The position numbers were made by a program, and so were the translations under genes. This document shows, piece after piece, positions 44,697 to 54,355 of a stretch of DNA of 64,000 nt (positions are counted from its first letter, which is position 1; each line of letters opens with the position of its first letter). The stretch lies in the NCBI GenBank assembly GCA_041913045.1, contig JAYSGB010000019.1:1-64000 (forward strand), given 5' to 3'. Origin of the DNA: CAMLOF01 sp041913045. GTDB lineage: Bacteria; Pseudomonadota; Gammaproteobacteria; Burkholderiales; Burkholderiaceae_C. Below the pieces are notes generated by a model. The model searched no databases. It saw nothing but the letters and a program-made list of their open reading frames with translations, and was not told the DNA's origin.

Positions 44697-45461
44697 ATGG
44701 AATGGCTCATCGTGACGCTGGCTTCGGGTCTGGCGGGTTTTGTGGATTCGATAGTGGGCGGCGGTGGGTTGATCCTGCTGCCTGCCTTGTTTGCGACGTT
44801 TCCGAACATTCACCCCGCGACATTGCTCGGAACGAATAAGAGTGCTTCGATCTGGGGCACTGGCGCGGCCACTTTGCAGTACGCGCGTCGCGTGGAGTTG
44901 AACTGGCGGGCGCTGCTGCCTGGAGCTGCAGTATGTTTTGCGGGTTCCATGGCGGGTGCCTGGCTGGTGACGCTGACCTCACCGGAGTTCCTGCGCCGCA
45001 TCCTTCCCGTGGTGCTGTTTGCAGTGTTCATCTACACACTGGCGCGCAAGGACATGGGGCGCGACCACCGGCCCCGGTTCGACGGCCGCGCCGAGATGCT
45101 GGCGACGTGTTCCATCGGCCTGACGATCGGGTTCTACGACGGCTTCTTCGGCCCGGGAACGGGAAGCTTCTTCGTATTTCTGTTCGTGCGCTGGCTGGGT
45201 TACGACTTTCTGCACGCCAGTGCGTCGGCCAAGATGCTCAACCTCACCTCCAACATGGCGGCGCTGTCATTGTTTGCCTGGAAGGGGCATGTCTGGTGGC
45301 ATATCGCCGTCGGCATGGCGGTGGCCAACGTCATAGGCAGTGTGCTTGGCACGCGCATGGCGCTGAAGCACGGCGCAGGCTTTGTGCGTGGGATGTTCTT
45401 GTTCGTGGTCACGGTCTTGATCTTGAAGACCGGGTGGGACGCCTACGCGGCCACGCGTTGA
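44697..45461 (+). CDS. TauE/SafE family membrane permease
   Basis: The 254-aa product has about eight hydrophobic segments in two halves. The first holds FVDSIVGGGGLILLPALFA and ATLLGTNKSASIWGTGAATL, the second IGFYDGFFGPGTGSFFVFLF and the ASASAKMLNLTSNMAALSLF motif. The family exports sulfite, sulfonates or related anions; the substrate here is unknown. It has its own start after the amtB terminator and converges with mrdA. Confidence 0.9.
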   Translation: MEWLIVTLASGLAGFVDSIVGGGGLILLPALFATFPNIHPATLLGTNKSASIWGTGAATLQYARRVELNWRALLPGAAVCFAGSMAGAWLVTLTSPEFLRRILPVVLFAVFIYTLARKDMGRDHRPRFDGRAEMLATCSIGLTIGFYDGFFGPGTGSFFVFLFVRWLGYDFLHASASAKMLNLTSNMAALSLFAWKGHVWWHIAVGMAVANVIGSVLGTRMALKHGAGFVRGMFLFVVTVLILKTGWDAYAATR

Positions 45462-45494
45462 CCTGGCGGGCAAGCGACCACAGCCTTCGGCGGA

Positions 45495-47450
45495 TCAGGG
45501 TGCCGGGGCGGGCCAGGCGACTTCGCTGATCTTGCGGGGTGTGCCTATGGGGGCGGCGGTGCGCCCCTGCTGGGTGGCTTCAATGTCTTCTTCGCTCGGG
45601 TAGACACCCTTGATCAGGTAATCGAATACGCGGCGCGCAATGGGGGCGGCATGCGCAGCGCCAAAACCCGCGTTTTCCACGACAGCAGCCAGCACGACTT
45701 GCGGGTCTTCAACCGGGGCGAACGCGAGGTAGAGCGAGTGGTCGCGCTGGTGTTCGTCAAGTTTGCGGGCGTCGTAGCGGTCTTTCTGGCCGATGGTCAC
45801 CGCCTGAGCTGTTCCCGTCTTGCCGCCGCTGCGGTAGCCTGCGCCTGCGAACACCCGGGTTGACGTTCCCTCCGTGGTCACCGCTTCCATGGCTTCCAGA
45901 ATGACGCGCACGTTCTCGGGCTTGTAGCCCAAGGGGGTACCGGGCGTGCGCACGGTTGGCGTGAGTGTTTTGGTGTCGGAGTCTTGGGATGAGACGGTGA
46001 CGTGAGGCGTGTGGCGCGTGCCGCCATTGGCCAGCGTGGCCATGGCGTGTGCCACTTGCAGCATGGTGAAGCTGTTGTAGCCCTGACCAATGCCCAGGGA
46101 AATGGTTTCGCCCGGATGCCAGCGTTTTTGATCGGGCTTGCTGTAGGTGTTGCGTTTCCAGGCCTGGCTGGGCAGCACGCCGCGTACCTCGCCGCGCAGG
46201 TCGATGCCCGTGATCTGGCCCAACCCAAGCGGCTGCATGAAATCGTGGATGGCGTCCACCCCCATCTCGTTGGCCAGGGTGTAGTAGTACACGTTGCTGG
46301 ACATCACGATGCTGCGCCGCATGTCCACCGCACCCAGGCCATGGTCGCCATGGCTGCGGAAACGGTGGTTGCCGAACATCCAGAAACCCGGATCATTGAT
46401 CACGGTCTGAGGTGTGCGTTTGCCAGTTTCCAGAGCGGCCAGCGCCATGAAGGGCTTATAGGTGGATCCAGGCGGGTAGGTGCCGCGCAGCGCCCGGTTG
46501 AGCAGGGGTTTGTCTATCGACTCGTTCAGCGCCTTCCAGTTTTCGGTATCAATGCCCTCCACAAACAGGTTGGGATCGAACGTGGGCATGCTGACCAGAG
46601 CCAGGATCTCACCGTTCTTGGGGTTGATTGCAACCAATGCCCCCCGCCGCTGACCGTACAGCCTCTCTATCAGGTGCTGCAGGCGAATGTCCAGTGAAAG
46701 GCGTATCTGGTGACCGTTGATGGGGGGGGTGCTGGTGAGCGTGCGCACTGCATGTCCACCAGCTGACGTCTCGACGCGTTCAAAGCCGGTGGTGCCGTGC
46801 AGCAGCTCTTCGTAGCTTTGCTCCACCCCAAGTTTGCCTATATGTTCCGTGCCCCGGTAGTTGGCCTGGGTCTCGTCCGGCCAATCCTCCATCTGCTCCT
46901 TCTCGCGCTGGTTGATGCGGCCGATGTAGCCGATGACGTGGCTGGCCGTCTCACCCAGCGGGTAGTGGCGCAACAGCCGGGCCTGGATCTCGACCCCGGG
47001 GAAGCGGTGCAGTTGAGCCGCCACACGCGCCACTTCCTCGTCGCTCAAACGGGTGCGCAGCGGCAGCGAGTCGAAGCGCTTGGATTCGGCGACAAGCCGC
47101 CTGAAGCGTCTCACGTCCTTCGGCGGAATCTCTATCACCCGGCCCAGGGCGTCGATGGTGGCGTCCAGGTCGTCCACGCGGGAGGGGGTAATTTCCAGCG
47201 TATAGACCGACAGGTTGTCGGCCAGCACCAAACCGTTGCGGTCCACGATCTGCCCCCGGCTGGGCACGATAGGCAGCACTGCGGTGCGGTTGGTTTCGGC
47301 CTGCGCCGCAAACTCGTCGTGGCGGGTAATCTGCAGGTAGACCATTCGCGCCACCAGCAGACCGAAGGCCAAGAGCACCACAACGCTGGCCGCCAGTGTG
47401 CGGGCGCGAAAGAGGCTCAGCTGCTGTTCGACATCCTTGAGCTCAGTCAT
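45495..47450 (-). CDS. mrdA: Penicillin-binding protein 2 (elongation transpeptidase)
   Basis: The 651-aa product has one N-terminal membrane helix (LAASVVVLLAFGLLVARMVY), a pedestal domain, and the transpeptidase domain with the SxxK serine in PGSTYKPFMAL (near residue 327), SSN in VMSSNVYYYTL, and KTG in SGGKTGTAQAV. It builds side-wall peptidoglycan with RodA and MreBCD. It starts eight bases after mreD. rodA, which often follows, is absent here; a TauE gene converges instead. The ATG at 47450 was chosen over TTG at 47456. Confidence 0.95.
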   Translation of the reverse strand: MTELKDVEQQLSLFRARTLAASVVVLLAFGLLVARMVYLQITRHDEFAAQAETNRTAVLPIVPSRGQIVDRNGLVLADNLSVYTLEITPSRVDDLDATIDALGRVIEIPPKDVRRFRRLVAESKRFDSLPLRTRLSDEEVARVAAQLHRFPGVEIQARLLRHYPLGETASHVIGYIGRINQREKEQMEDWPDETQANYRGTEHIGKLGVEQSYEELLHGTTGFERVETSAGGHAVRTLTSTPPINGHQIRLSLDIRLQHLIERLYGQRRGALVAINPKNGEILALVSMPTFDPNLFVEGIDTENWKALNESIDKPLLNRALRGTYPPGSTYKPFMALAALETGKRTPQTVINDPGFWMFGNHRFRSHGDHGLGAVDMRRSIVMSSNVYYYTLANEMGVDAIHDFMQPLGLGQITGIDLRGEVRGVLPSQAWKRNTYSKPDQKRWHPGETISLGIGQGYNSFTMLQVAHAMATLANGGTRHTPHVTVSSQDSDTKTLTPTVRTPGTPLGYKPENVRVILEAMEAVTTEGTSTRVFAGAGYRSGGKTGTAQAVTIGQKDRYDARKLDEHQRDHSLYLAFAPVEDPQVVLAAVVENAGFGAAHAAPIARRVFDYLIKGVYPSEEDIEATQQGRTAAPIGTPRKISEVAWPAPAP

Positions 47451-47457
47451 GCTCAAC

Positions 47458-47988
47458 TCAGATCGGGCGGGTTTCGTCGTGGTCGTGGGCGCGCCGTTGC
47501 GGTGCGAGCAGCAACAGCGTGGCGACGGGCCACAACAGCGATTCGAGCAAAGGCGCCAGCACCAGGCCCCAACCCGGCCAGCCGTGGCCAGCCAGCAGCC
47601 GGGCCAGCAATTGCAACAAGTGCGCCACGATGAACAGCGGAAGAACGTGCAGTGCCTGAGTGCGCAAGTCGAACCAGAGAATGCGACGGTGAATCACGAT
47701 CGCCAGGTAAGCCAACACGGTGTAGGCCAGAGCGTGCTGGCCCAGCACGGCGCCCTGATGCACGTCAAGCATCAAACCGAAGGCAAAGCCCACACCCACA
47801 CCCACACGCAAAGGCTGGTGGATGCTCCAGAACACCAGCGTCACCGCCAGCAGGTCTGGATCCCATGGCGAGCGGCCAGTCAGCCCGATGTGCAGGAGCA
47901 TGTTCAGCAGCAGTGCGCAGAGCAACGTGCTCCAGATGAAAACTGGGTTGGCAGGCAGCAGAAGCGCCTGGCCTGGCCGCATGATCAT
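47458..47988 (-). CDS. mreD: Rod shape-determining protein MreD
   Basis: The 176-aa integral membrane protein has five to six hydrophobic segments (FIWSTLLCALLLNMLLHIGL; VGVGVGFAFGLMLDVHQGAV; LARLLAGHGWPGWGLVLAPL). The motif DVHQGAVLGQHAL is typical of MreD. It is part of the MreBCD elongasome linking MreB to wall synthesis. Its ATG overlaps the mreC stop. Confidence 0.93.
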   Translation of the reverse strand: MIMRPGQALLLPANPVFIWSTLLCALLLNMLLHIGLTGRSPWDPDLLAVTLVFWSIHQPLRVGVGVGFAFGLMLDVHQGAVLGQHALAYTVLAYLAIVIHRRILWFDLRTQALHVLPLFIVAHLLQLLARLLAGHGWPGWGLVLAPLLESLLWPVATLLLLAPQRRAHDHDETRPI

Positions 47989-48890
47989 TTCCTGGGCTCC
48001 TGCTCTTTCAAGGCATCGAGCCTGGGTTTTTCCTGCGGGTCCACCACCAGCACGTGCAAGGCATGGTCCATACGGGCCATGGGTTCGCTCAGGATGCGGG
48101 CAAAGCCTGCCTGCCCGCGGCTGGACACTTCCGTGACCTTGCCAACAGGCAAGCCAGGCGGGTAGACGCCATCGATGCCACTGGTGGTGAGAATGTCGCC
48201 TACCTCGGTGTCGGTGCTGGCGCGAACGAAGCGCAATTCCAGCAGGCCCCCGCCGGGCAGGGGGGCGCCGTAAGCCAGACTGCGCTGGCCAGTACGGGTG
48301 TTGACCACAGGGATCACCTGCTGGCGGTCGATCAGCAGCGTGACTTCAGATGCCATGGGGTACACACGCGTCACCTGCCCCAGTACACCGTAGCCATCCA
48401 TCACAGCCGAACCCAGCTGCACGCCATGCGTGCCGCCCCGGTTGATCACGACCTTGTGTGAGTAGGGGTCGGCGGCTTCGTAAAGCACTTCGGCCCCGCG
48501 GGCGCCCACGGGCAGGCGTTCGCCCATGTTGAGCAGCGTGCGCAGTTCACGGTTCTCTTGCGCCAGGTGTTCCACCAGAGCGGCCCGCTGCGCCTGGCGC
48601 GTGAGTTCGGCGCGCGCCTCGGTGGCGTCCTTCTGGGCAGCGGTAAGGCTGCTGACGTATTGCCCACCCCAGCCCGCCAGCCTCACCGGCTGCATGGCAA
48701 GCCATTGCAGTGGATAGAGTGCCACGGCCACGGCGGAACGCACTGGGCCTGCCCACTGCATGCGCACGTCCACCACCATGAGCAGCACCGAAACGGCACT
48801 CAGCACCATCAGCTTGGACAGGGCCGAGGGGCCCTGCTTGAAGAATGGCGGGGGGGTACGGTCTACGGTTCCCAGCGGCATGGCCGGCAA
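47985..48890 (-). CDS. mreC: Rod shape-determining protein MreC
   Basis: The 301-aa product has a short cytoplasmic head, one membrane helix (LMVLSAVSVLLMVVDVRMQW), a coiled coil (residues 80-125), then the beta-barrel MreC domain (VINRGGTHGVQLGSAVMDGY; GDILTTSGIDGVYPPGLPVG). It is the periplasmic scaffold of the elongasome binding PBP2. It follows mreB by ten bases and overlaps mreD. Confidence 0.94.
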   Translation of the reverse strand: MPAMPLGTVDRTPPPFFKQGPSALSKLMVLSAVSVLLMVVDVRMQWAGPVRSAVAVALYPLQWLAMQPVRLAGWGGQYVSSLTAAQKDATEARAELTRQAQRAALVEHLAQENRELRTLLNMGERLPVGARGAEVLYEAADPYSHKVVINRGGTHGVQLGSAVMDGYGVLGQVTRVYPMASEVTLLIDRQQVIPVVNTRTGQRSLAYGAPLPGGGLLELRFVRASTDTEVGDILTTSGIDGVYPPGLPVGKVTEVSSRGQAGFARILSEPMARMDHALHVLVVDPQEKPRLDALKEQEPRK

Positions 48891-48900
48891 CGCCCCGGGT

Positions 48901-49947
48901 TCACTCGTTGGTGAAGATGCTGCCGCCCAGGCGGTCCATGCGTTCCAGCGCCATGCCGCAGCCGCGCACCACGCAGGTCAGGGGCTCCTCGGCCACCAGC
49001 ACGGGCAGGCCGGTTTCTTCGGCCAGCAGGCGGTCCAGATCGCGGAGCAGGGCGCCGCCGCCGGTCAGCATCATGCCGCGTTCGGCAATGTCCGCGCCCA
49101 GTTCGGGTGGGGTCTGCTCCAGCGCGGTTTTCACGGCGCCAACGATGTTGTTGATCGGGTCGGTCAGGGCTTCCAGCACCTCGTTGCTGGAGATGGTGAA
49201 GCTGCGCGGCACGCCTTCCGACAGGTTGCGGCCTTTGACTTCCATTTCCTTGACTTCGGAGCCGGGGAAGGCCGAGCCGATCTGCTTCTTGATGGCTTCG
49301 GCGGTGGGTTCACCGATCAGCATGCCGTAGTTGCGGCGGATGTAGCTGATGATGGCTTCGTCGAACTTGTCGCCACCCACGCGCACCGAGCCTTTGTAGA
49401 CCATGCCGCCCAGAGAGATGACGCCCACCTCTGTGGTGCCGCCGCCAATGTCCACGACCATGGAGCCCGACGCCTCGGACACCGGCAGACCGGCGCCGAT
49501 GGCCGCTGCCATGGGTTCTTCGATCAGGTACACCTCTGAGGCGCCAGCGCCCAGTGCCGATTCGCGGATGGCGCGGCGCTCCACCTGGGTGGAGCCACAA
49601 GGCACACAGATGATGATGCGCGGGCTCGGCTTGAGCATGGAGCGCGGGTGCACCATCTTGATGAACTGCTTGAGCATCTGCTCGGTGACGGTGAAGTCGG
49701 CGATCACGCCGTCCTTCATGGGGCGGATGGCCTCGATGTTGCCGGGCACCTTGCCCAGCATGGCCTTGGCCTCGTGGCCCACGGCCTGGATGGTCTTCTT
49801 GCCCTGGGGGCCGCCTTCGTGACGGATGGAGACGACGGAGGGTTCATCCAGCACAATGCCCTTGCCACGGACGTAGATCAGGGTGTTGGCGGTGCCCAGG
49901 TCAATGGCCAGGTCGGTGGAGAAGTGCCGACGGAACGATTCGAACAT
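48901..49947 (-). CDS. mreB: Actin-like rod shape protein MreB
   Basis: The 348-aa actin homologue has phosphate-1 motif LAIDLGTANTLIYV at residues 13-26, phosphate-2 MVVDIGGGTTEVGV, and the adenosine motif MLTGGGALLRDLD. It forms membrane filaments directing lateral wall synthesis. AGGA lies at the right distance from the ATG. It is the first gene of mreB-mreC-mreD-mrdA and divergent from gatCAB across 275 bases that must hold both promoters. Confidence 0.97.
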   Translation of the reverse strand: MFESFRRHFSTDLAIDLGTANTLIYVRGKGIVLDEPSVVSIRHEGGPQGKKTIQAVGHEAKAMLGKVPGNIEAIRPMKDGVIADFTVTEQMLKQFIKMVHPRSMLKPSPRIIICVPCGSTQVERRAIRESALGAGASEVYLIEEPMAAAIGAGLPVSEASGSMVVDIGGGTTEVGVISLGGMVYKGSVRVGGDKFDEAIISYIRRNYGMLIGEPTAEAIKKQIGSAFPGSEVKEMEVKGRNLSEGVPRSFTISSNEVLEALTDPINNIVGAVKTALEQTPPELGADIAERGMMLTGGGALLRDLDRLLAEETGLPVLVAEEPLTCVVRGCGMALERMDRLGGSIFTNE

Positions 49948-50222
49948 GTTTGAAAATCCTGTGCGGCCTGCCTGTGGCCCGCTTGGCCGTTTGCGCGGGC
50001 AGTGCCGGGAATGTGTGGGTCAGCTGAAAAAAACGGGAGTGTTCCTGGCGACAAGGCAAAATCGGGGGGCACGGCGGCGGGCCCGCACAATACTGCCGCG
50101 TCAAACACGGGATAATACCGCATGGCCTGTGCATAACTTGCGGTAACTTGCTGCTGGCACGCGGTTTTTCCTCAGTTTTTACATGCGGTTGCAAAACCGT
50201 GTGACACCAATTTCTCAACCCC

Positions 50223-50522
50223 ATGTCCCTCACTTTGCAAGACATTGGCCGCATTGCCCACCTGGCGCGGCTGGAGCTGGACGAAGCCCATGCCCAGGGC
50301 ATGCTGGCCAAGCTCAACGGCTTCTTCGACATCGTTGAACAGATGAAGGCGGTGGACACCAACGGCGTGGAGCCTCTGGCCCACCCGACCGCCGTGATTG
50401 GCCAAGTGGCGCTGCGCCTGCGCGACGACGTGGTAAGCGAGCCAAACCAGCGGGAGGCCAACCAGGCCAGTGCCCCGGCTGTCGAAGACGGGTTGTTCCT
50501 GGTGCCCAAGGTCATCGAGTGA
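50223..50522 (+). CDS. gatC: Glutamyl/aspartyl-tRNA amidotransferase subunit C
   Basis: The 99-aa product begins SLTLQDIGRIAHLARLELDE, the GatC signature, and ends with NQASAPAVEDGLFLVPKVIE, including the conserved VPKVIE tail. GatC clamps GatA and GatB in the enzyme that makes Gln-tRNA and Asn-tRNA from misacylated precursors. It is 16 bases from gatA. Confidence 0.95.
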   Translation: MSLTLQDIGRIAHLARLELDEAHAQGMLAKLNGFFDIVEQMKAVDTNGVEPLAHPTAVIGQVALRLRDDVVSEPNQREANQASAPAVEDGLFLVPKVIE

Positions 50523-50538
50523 GGCGAGCGAGCAAGAC

Positions 50539-52035
50539 ATGAGTGAACTGCACCAACTGGATCTGACCACCCTGGCCGCCAAGCTGGCCGCGCGCGAAGT
50601 GTCGAGCGTGGAGGTGACCCGTCACCTGCTCGGTCGCGCCAAAGAGCATGCCAATCTGGGTGCTTACCTGGCCTTCAACGAGGAAGCCAGTCTGGCCCAG
50701 GCCGCTGACGCTGACCGGCGTTTGGCCGCTGGCGAGCGTACCCCGCTGCTGGGCGTGCCGCTGGCGCACAAGGACATCTTCGTCACCAAGGACTTTCCCA
50801 CCACCGCTGGCAGCAAGATGCTGGAGGGCTACCGCAGCCCGTTCGACGCGACGGTGGTGTCGCGCCTGGCGGCAGCTGGCGCCGTGACGCTGGGCAAGCT
50901 CAACTGCGACGAGTTCGCCATGGGTTCGGGCAACGACAACTCGGCCTACGGCCCGGCGCACAACCCCTGGGACAAGGCGCGTGTGCCTGGCGGTTCGTCC
51001 GGTGGCTCGGCCGTGGCCGTGGCGGCGCGCCTGGCCCCGGCGGCCACCGGCACCGACACGGGCGGCTCCATCCGCCAGCCCGCCAGCTTCACCGGCATCA
51101 CCGGCATCAAGCCCACCTACGGCCGCTGCTCGCGCTATGGCATGGTGGCCTACGCCTCCAGCCTGGACCAGGCCGGCCCCATGGCCCGCAGCGCGCGCGA
51201 CTGCGCCGTGTTGCTCAGCGCCATGGCGGGCCCCGACCTGGATCGCGACTCCACCAGCCTGGACCACCCCGCCGAGGACTACACCGCCGGGCTGGACCAG
51301 CCGCTTGCCGGGTTGAGCGCGGCCACAGCCGCCCAGCCGCTCAAGGGATTGCGCATCGGCCTGCCGAAAGAGTTCTTTGGCGCAGGCTGTGCCGCCGATG
51401 TGGTCGCGCCCATCCGTGCCGCGCTGGCCGAATACGAAAAGCTGGGCGCCACGCTGGTGGACATAACGCTACCGCGCACCGAGCTGTCCATTCCCGCCTA
51501 CTACATCATCGCCCCGGCCGAGGCCAGTTCCAACCTCAGCCGCTTCGATGGCGTGAAGTTCGGCCACCGTGCCAAGGAGTATGCTGACCTGCTCGACATG
51601 TACAAGAAGTCGCGCAGCGAGGCTTTTGGCACCGAGGTGCAGCGCCGCATCATGATCGGCACCTACGTGCTGAGCCACGGCTACTACGACGCCTACTACA
51701 TCAAGGCGCAGCAGATTCGCCGCCTGATCGCGCAGGACTTCCAGGCCGCGTTCCAGCAATGCGACGTGATTGCCGGGCCGGTGGCGCCCACGGTGGCGTG
51801 GAAGATCGGCGAGAAGTCCGACGATCCGGTGGCCGCCTACCTGGCTGACATCTTCACGCTGCCAGCGTCGCTGTCGGGGCTGCCGGGCATGAGCGTGCCG
51901 GCGGGCTTTGGCGCAGGCAACATGCCCGTGGGCCTGCAGCTCATCGGCAACTACTTCCAGGAGGCGCGCCTGCTGGGCGTGGCTCACCATTTCCAGCGCG
52001 CCACCGACTGGCACACCCGCGCACCAAACCTATGA
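50539..52035 (+). CDS. gatA: Glutamyl/aspartyl-tRNA amidotransferase subunit A
   Basis: This 498-aa amidase-signature enzyme has the catalytic Lys in PLAHKDIFVTKD (near residue 78), the cis-Ser in PGGSSGGSAVAV, and the nucleophile Ser in GTDTGGSIRQPASF. It releases ammonia from glutamine and passes it to GatB. The ATG at 50539 lies after AGCAAGAC with a weak binding site. The frame is open upstream into gatC. Confidence 0.95.
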   Translation: MSELHQLDLTTLAAKLAAREVSSVEVTRHLLGRAKEHANLGAYLAFNEEASLAQAADADRRLAAGERTPLLGVPLAHKDIFVTKDFPTTAGSKMLEGYRSPFDATVVSRLAAAGAVTLGKLNCDEFAMGSGNDNSAYGPAHNPWDKARVPGGSSGGSAVAVAARLAPAATGTDTGGSIRQPASFTGITGIKPTYGRCSRYGMVAYASSLDQAGPMARSARDCAVLLSAMAGPDLDRDSTSLDHPAEDYTAGLDQPLAGLSAATAAQPLKGLRIGLPKEFFGAGCAADVVAPIRAALAEYEKLGATLVDITLPRTELSIPAYYIIAPAEASSNLSRFDGVKFGHRAKEYADLLDMYKKSRSEAFGTEVQRRIMIGTYVLSHGYYDAYYIKAQQIRRLIAQDFQAAFQQCDVIAGPVAPTVAWKIGEKSDDPVAAYLADIFTLPASLSGLPGMSVPAGFGAGNMPVGLQLIGNYFQEARLLGVAHHFQRATDWHTRAPNL

Positions 52036-52045
52036 AGCCCCCCCG

Positions 52046-52112
52046 CGCCGCCTTCGGCGTCACCCCCTCAAGGGGGCGCTACCAGCGGCCCGGCGAAGCC
52101 GGTTCCGCGGTA
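52046..52112. repeat. Intergenic structured repeat-like element between gatA and gatB
   Basis: Three hairpins follow each other: CGCCG-CCTT-CGGCG (52046-52059), CCCCC-TCAA-GGGGG (52063-52076), and CCGGC-GAA-GCCGG (52090-52102) inside an outer TACC.GCGG/CCGCGGTA stem (52080-52112). I recall similar GC-rich blocks in intergenic regions of Comamonadaceae. There is no T-run, so it is not a standard terminator. Copy number cannot be tested in this window. Confidence 0.5.
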
Positions 52113-52169
52113 GCCCTGGGCTGGACCTCGCGAATCGCAACGATGCGTTGACTACACGGTATCTGAACC

Positions 52170-53654
52170 ATGAACCAGAAGACCAAGAGTGAAGCCTCCC
52201 TGCTGGTGCAGGGTTACGAAGTCGTCATCGGCTTCGAGACCCATGCACAGCTTTCCACGAACAGCAAGATCTTCAGCCGCGCGTCGGTGGCGTTTGGCGC
52301 CGAGCCCAACACCCAGGCCTGCGCGGTGGACCTGGCCCTGCCCGGTACGCTGCCGGTGATGAACAAGGGCGCGGTGGAGCGCGCCATCCAGTTCGGCCTG
52401 GCCGTGGGTTCGCACGTGGCCGAGCGCAGCATCTTTGCGCGCAAGAACTACTTCTACCCGGACTTGCCCAAGGGCTACCAGATCAGCCAGTACGAGATTC
52501 CCGTGGTGCAGGGCGGCGAGGTGAGCTTCTACCTGGGCGACGAGAAAAAGACCGTGCGCCTGGTGCGTGCCCACCTGGAAGAGGACGCGGGCAAGTCCCT
52601 GCACGAGGACTACCACGGCATGAGCGGCATCGACCTCAACCGCGCAGGCACGCCGCTGCTGGAGATCGTGACCGAGCCCGACATCCGCTCCAGCGCCGAG
52701 GCTGTGGCCTACGCCAAGGAACTGCACAAGATCGTGACCTGGATCGGCATCTGCGACGGCAACATGCAGGAAGGCTCCTTCCGCTGCGACGCCAACGTGT
52801 CGGTGCGCAAGCCGGGCCAGCCGCTGGGCACACGCCGCGAGATCAAGAACCTCAACAGCTTCAAGTTCATGCAGCAGGCGATCGACTACGAGATCCGCTG
52901 GCAGATCGAGGAGCTGGAGGACGGCCGCGCCATCGAGCAGGCCACCGTGCTGTTCAACCCCGACACGGGCGAGACGCGCGCCATGCGCACCAAGGAAGAC
53001 GCGGCCGACTACCGCTACTTCCCCGACCCGGACCTGCCGCCGCTCGTGATTGAGCGCGAATGGGTGGAACGCGTGCGCGCCAGCATGACCGAGCTGCCGC
53101 GCGCCATGGCCGAACGCTTCGTGGCCAGCTACGGCCTGCCCGAGTACGACGCCACCACGCTGACGCAGAGCCCCGCCATGGCTGCCTACTTTGAGGCTGC
53201 CGCCAAGGCTTGCGGGCAGCCCAAGCTGGCGAGCAACTGGATCATGGGCGAGGTGTCGCGCCGCCTAAACGCCGAGGAGCGCGACATCGCCGAGGCTCCC
53301 GTGAATGCGCTGCAGCTGGCTGCGCTGATTGCACGCATTGCCGATGGCACCATCAGCAACAACGCGGGCAAGCAGGTCATGGATGCGCTGTGGGGCGGTG
53401 AGGCCCCGGCTGGTGAGCCGCAGGCCCAGGTGGATGCGCTGATCGAGGCCAAGGGCCTCAAGCAGATGAACGACAGCGGCGCGCTGGAAGCCATCATCGA
53501 CGAGGTGCTGGCCGCCAACGAGAGGAACGTGGCCGAATACCGCGCGGGCAAGGACAAGGCGTTCAACGCCCTGGTGGGCCAGGTGATGAAGGCCAGCAAG
53601 GGCAAGGCCAACCCGGGTCAGGTCAACGAACTGCTCAAGAAGAAGCTGGGCTGA
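52170..53654 (+). CDS. gatB: Aspartyl/glutamyl-tRNA amidotransferase subunit B
   Basis: The 494-aa product has the GatB signature (VIGFETHAQLSTNSKIFSRA) at the N-terminus, the cradle segment FARKNYFYPDLPKGYQISQY, and the helical tail plus YqeY-like domain at the end (VMKASKGKANPGQVNELLKK). It phosphorylates the misacylated tRNA and transfers the amide. It lies 134 bases after gatA, an unusually wide gap filled by the hairpin element. Confidence 0.96.
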   Translation: MNQKTKSEASLLVQGYEVVIGFETHAQLSTNSKIFSRASVAFGAEPNTQACAVDLALPGTLPVMNKGAVERAIQFGLAVGSHVAERSIFARKNYFYPDLPKGYQISQYEIPVVQGGEVSFYLGDEKKTVRLVRAHLEEDAGKSLHEDYHGMSGIDLNRAGTPLLEIVTEPDIRSSAEAVAYAKELHKIVTWIGICDGNMQEGSFRCDANVSVRKPGQPLGTRREIKNLNSFKFMQQAIDYEIRWQIEELEDGRAIEQATVLFNPDTGETRAMRTKEDAADYRYFPDPDLPPLVIEREWVERVRASMTELPRAMAERFVASYGLPEYDATTLTQSPAMAAYFEAAAKACGQPKLASNWIMGEVSRRLNAEERDIAEAPVNALQLAALIARIADGTISNNAGKQVMDALWGGEAPAGEPQAQVDALIEAKGLKQMNDSGALEAIIDEVLAANERNVAEYRAGKDKAFNALVGQVMKASKGKANPGQVNELLKKKLG

Positions 53655-54341
53655 TCAAGGGGCCTTGTCGCCCCAAATGCGGCGCAACTGCGTCAACTCC
53701 TCGTCGAAACGGGTGTTGATGCGTTCCTTTTCACGCTCCAGATCGGCGATCTGCATGGACTGGGTACTGCGCTGCTGGGCGTTCTCTTCCAGGCGGCGCT
53801 TGAGTTGGGGGGGCGCCTTGCCTGGGTCGCGTTTGTAGAACTCGAGCTCTTCGTCAATGGCGCGGCGCTGCTGCTCCAGCGCGGTCATGTGCTGTTGCGC
53901 CAGGGCAATCTGGCCATTCAGTTGTTCCTGTGCCTCGGCGCGGGCCTTGTCGTGCGCTGCTTGGTTGGGGTAGCGGGAAGCCAACAGGCGTTCCTTGCGC
54001 TTGTCTTCTGTGGCACGGTTCTGTCGTTCAGCCTCGGCCTTTTTCTCGGCTTCCTGCTGGGCGCGTTCCGCTGCCGTGGGAATGGGGATGATGACGCGCT
54101 TGACGCTACCGCTGGGGTTGAGTTCGCGCTGCTCACGGTCCATGCATTCGGCTATGGGGCGGTCGGACGTGATGCGTCTGCCCTTGGCGTCCACACAGGT
54201 GTAGATGGCCGTTTGCGCAATAGCCGAGAGACCCCAAAACACACCAAAAATGCCCGCAGCGGTGCGCAAGCTGCCTACACAGACGCGGCCTAGGTGTCCG
54301 GTTGCCTGAGCAGAGACGAAAGCGCGGGCATGATCGTTCAT
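53655..54341 (-). CDS. DUF4124 domain protein
   Basis: The 228-aa product has a hydrophobic segment (AAGIFGVFWGLSAIAQT) serving as signal peptide or anchor, then a DUF4124 module (IYTCVDAKGRRITSDRPIAE with two Cys). A long charged coiled coil follows (residues 95-220; EAEKKAEAERQNRATEDKRK). It is probably periplasmic; function unknown. It converges on gatB with no gap and shares a strand with pyrE downstream in coordinate. It resembles the element-B protein at 15994-16560. Confidence 0.72.
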   Translation of the reverse strand: MNDHARAFVSAQATGHLGRVCVGSLRTAAGIFGVFWGLSAIAQTAIYTCVDAKGRRITSDRPIAECMDREQRELNPSGSVKRVIIPIPTAAERAQQEAEKKAEAERQNRATEDKRKERLLASRYPNQAAHDKARAEAQEQLNGQIALAQQHMTALEQQRRAIDEELEFYKRDPGKAPPQLKRRLEENAQQRSTQSMQIADLEREKERINTRFDEELTQLRRIWGDKAP

Positions 54342-54355
54342 GGTGAGGTCGAAGT

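Noticed and set aside
43154..44809. 551-codon frame opposite amtB, and similar long frames opposite the M61 gene (20555-22228) and the ejection-like gene (11694-12971)
   Set aside because: Shadows of real genes on the other strand, typical at this GC content.
52046..52112. Rho-independent terminator between gatA and gatB
   Set aside because: No T-run follows any of the hairpins, and termination here would separate subunits of one enzyme.
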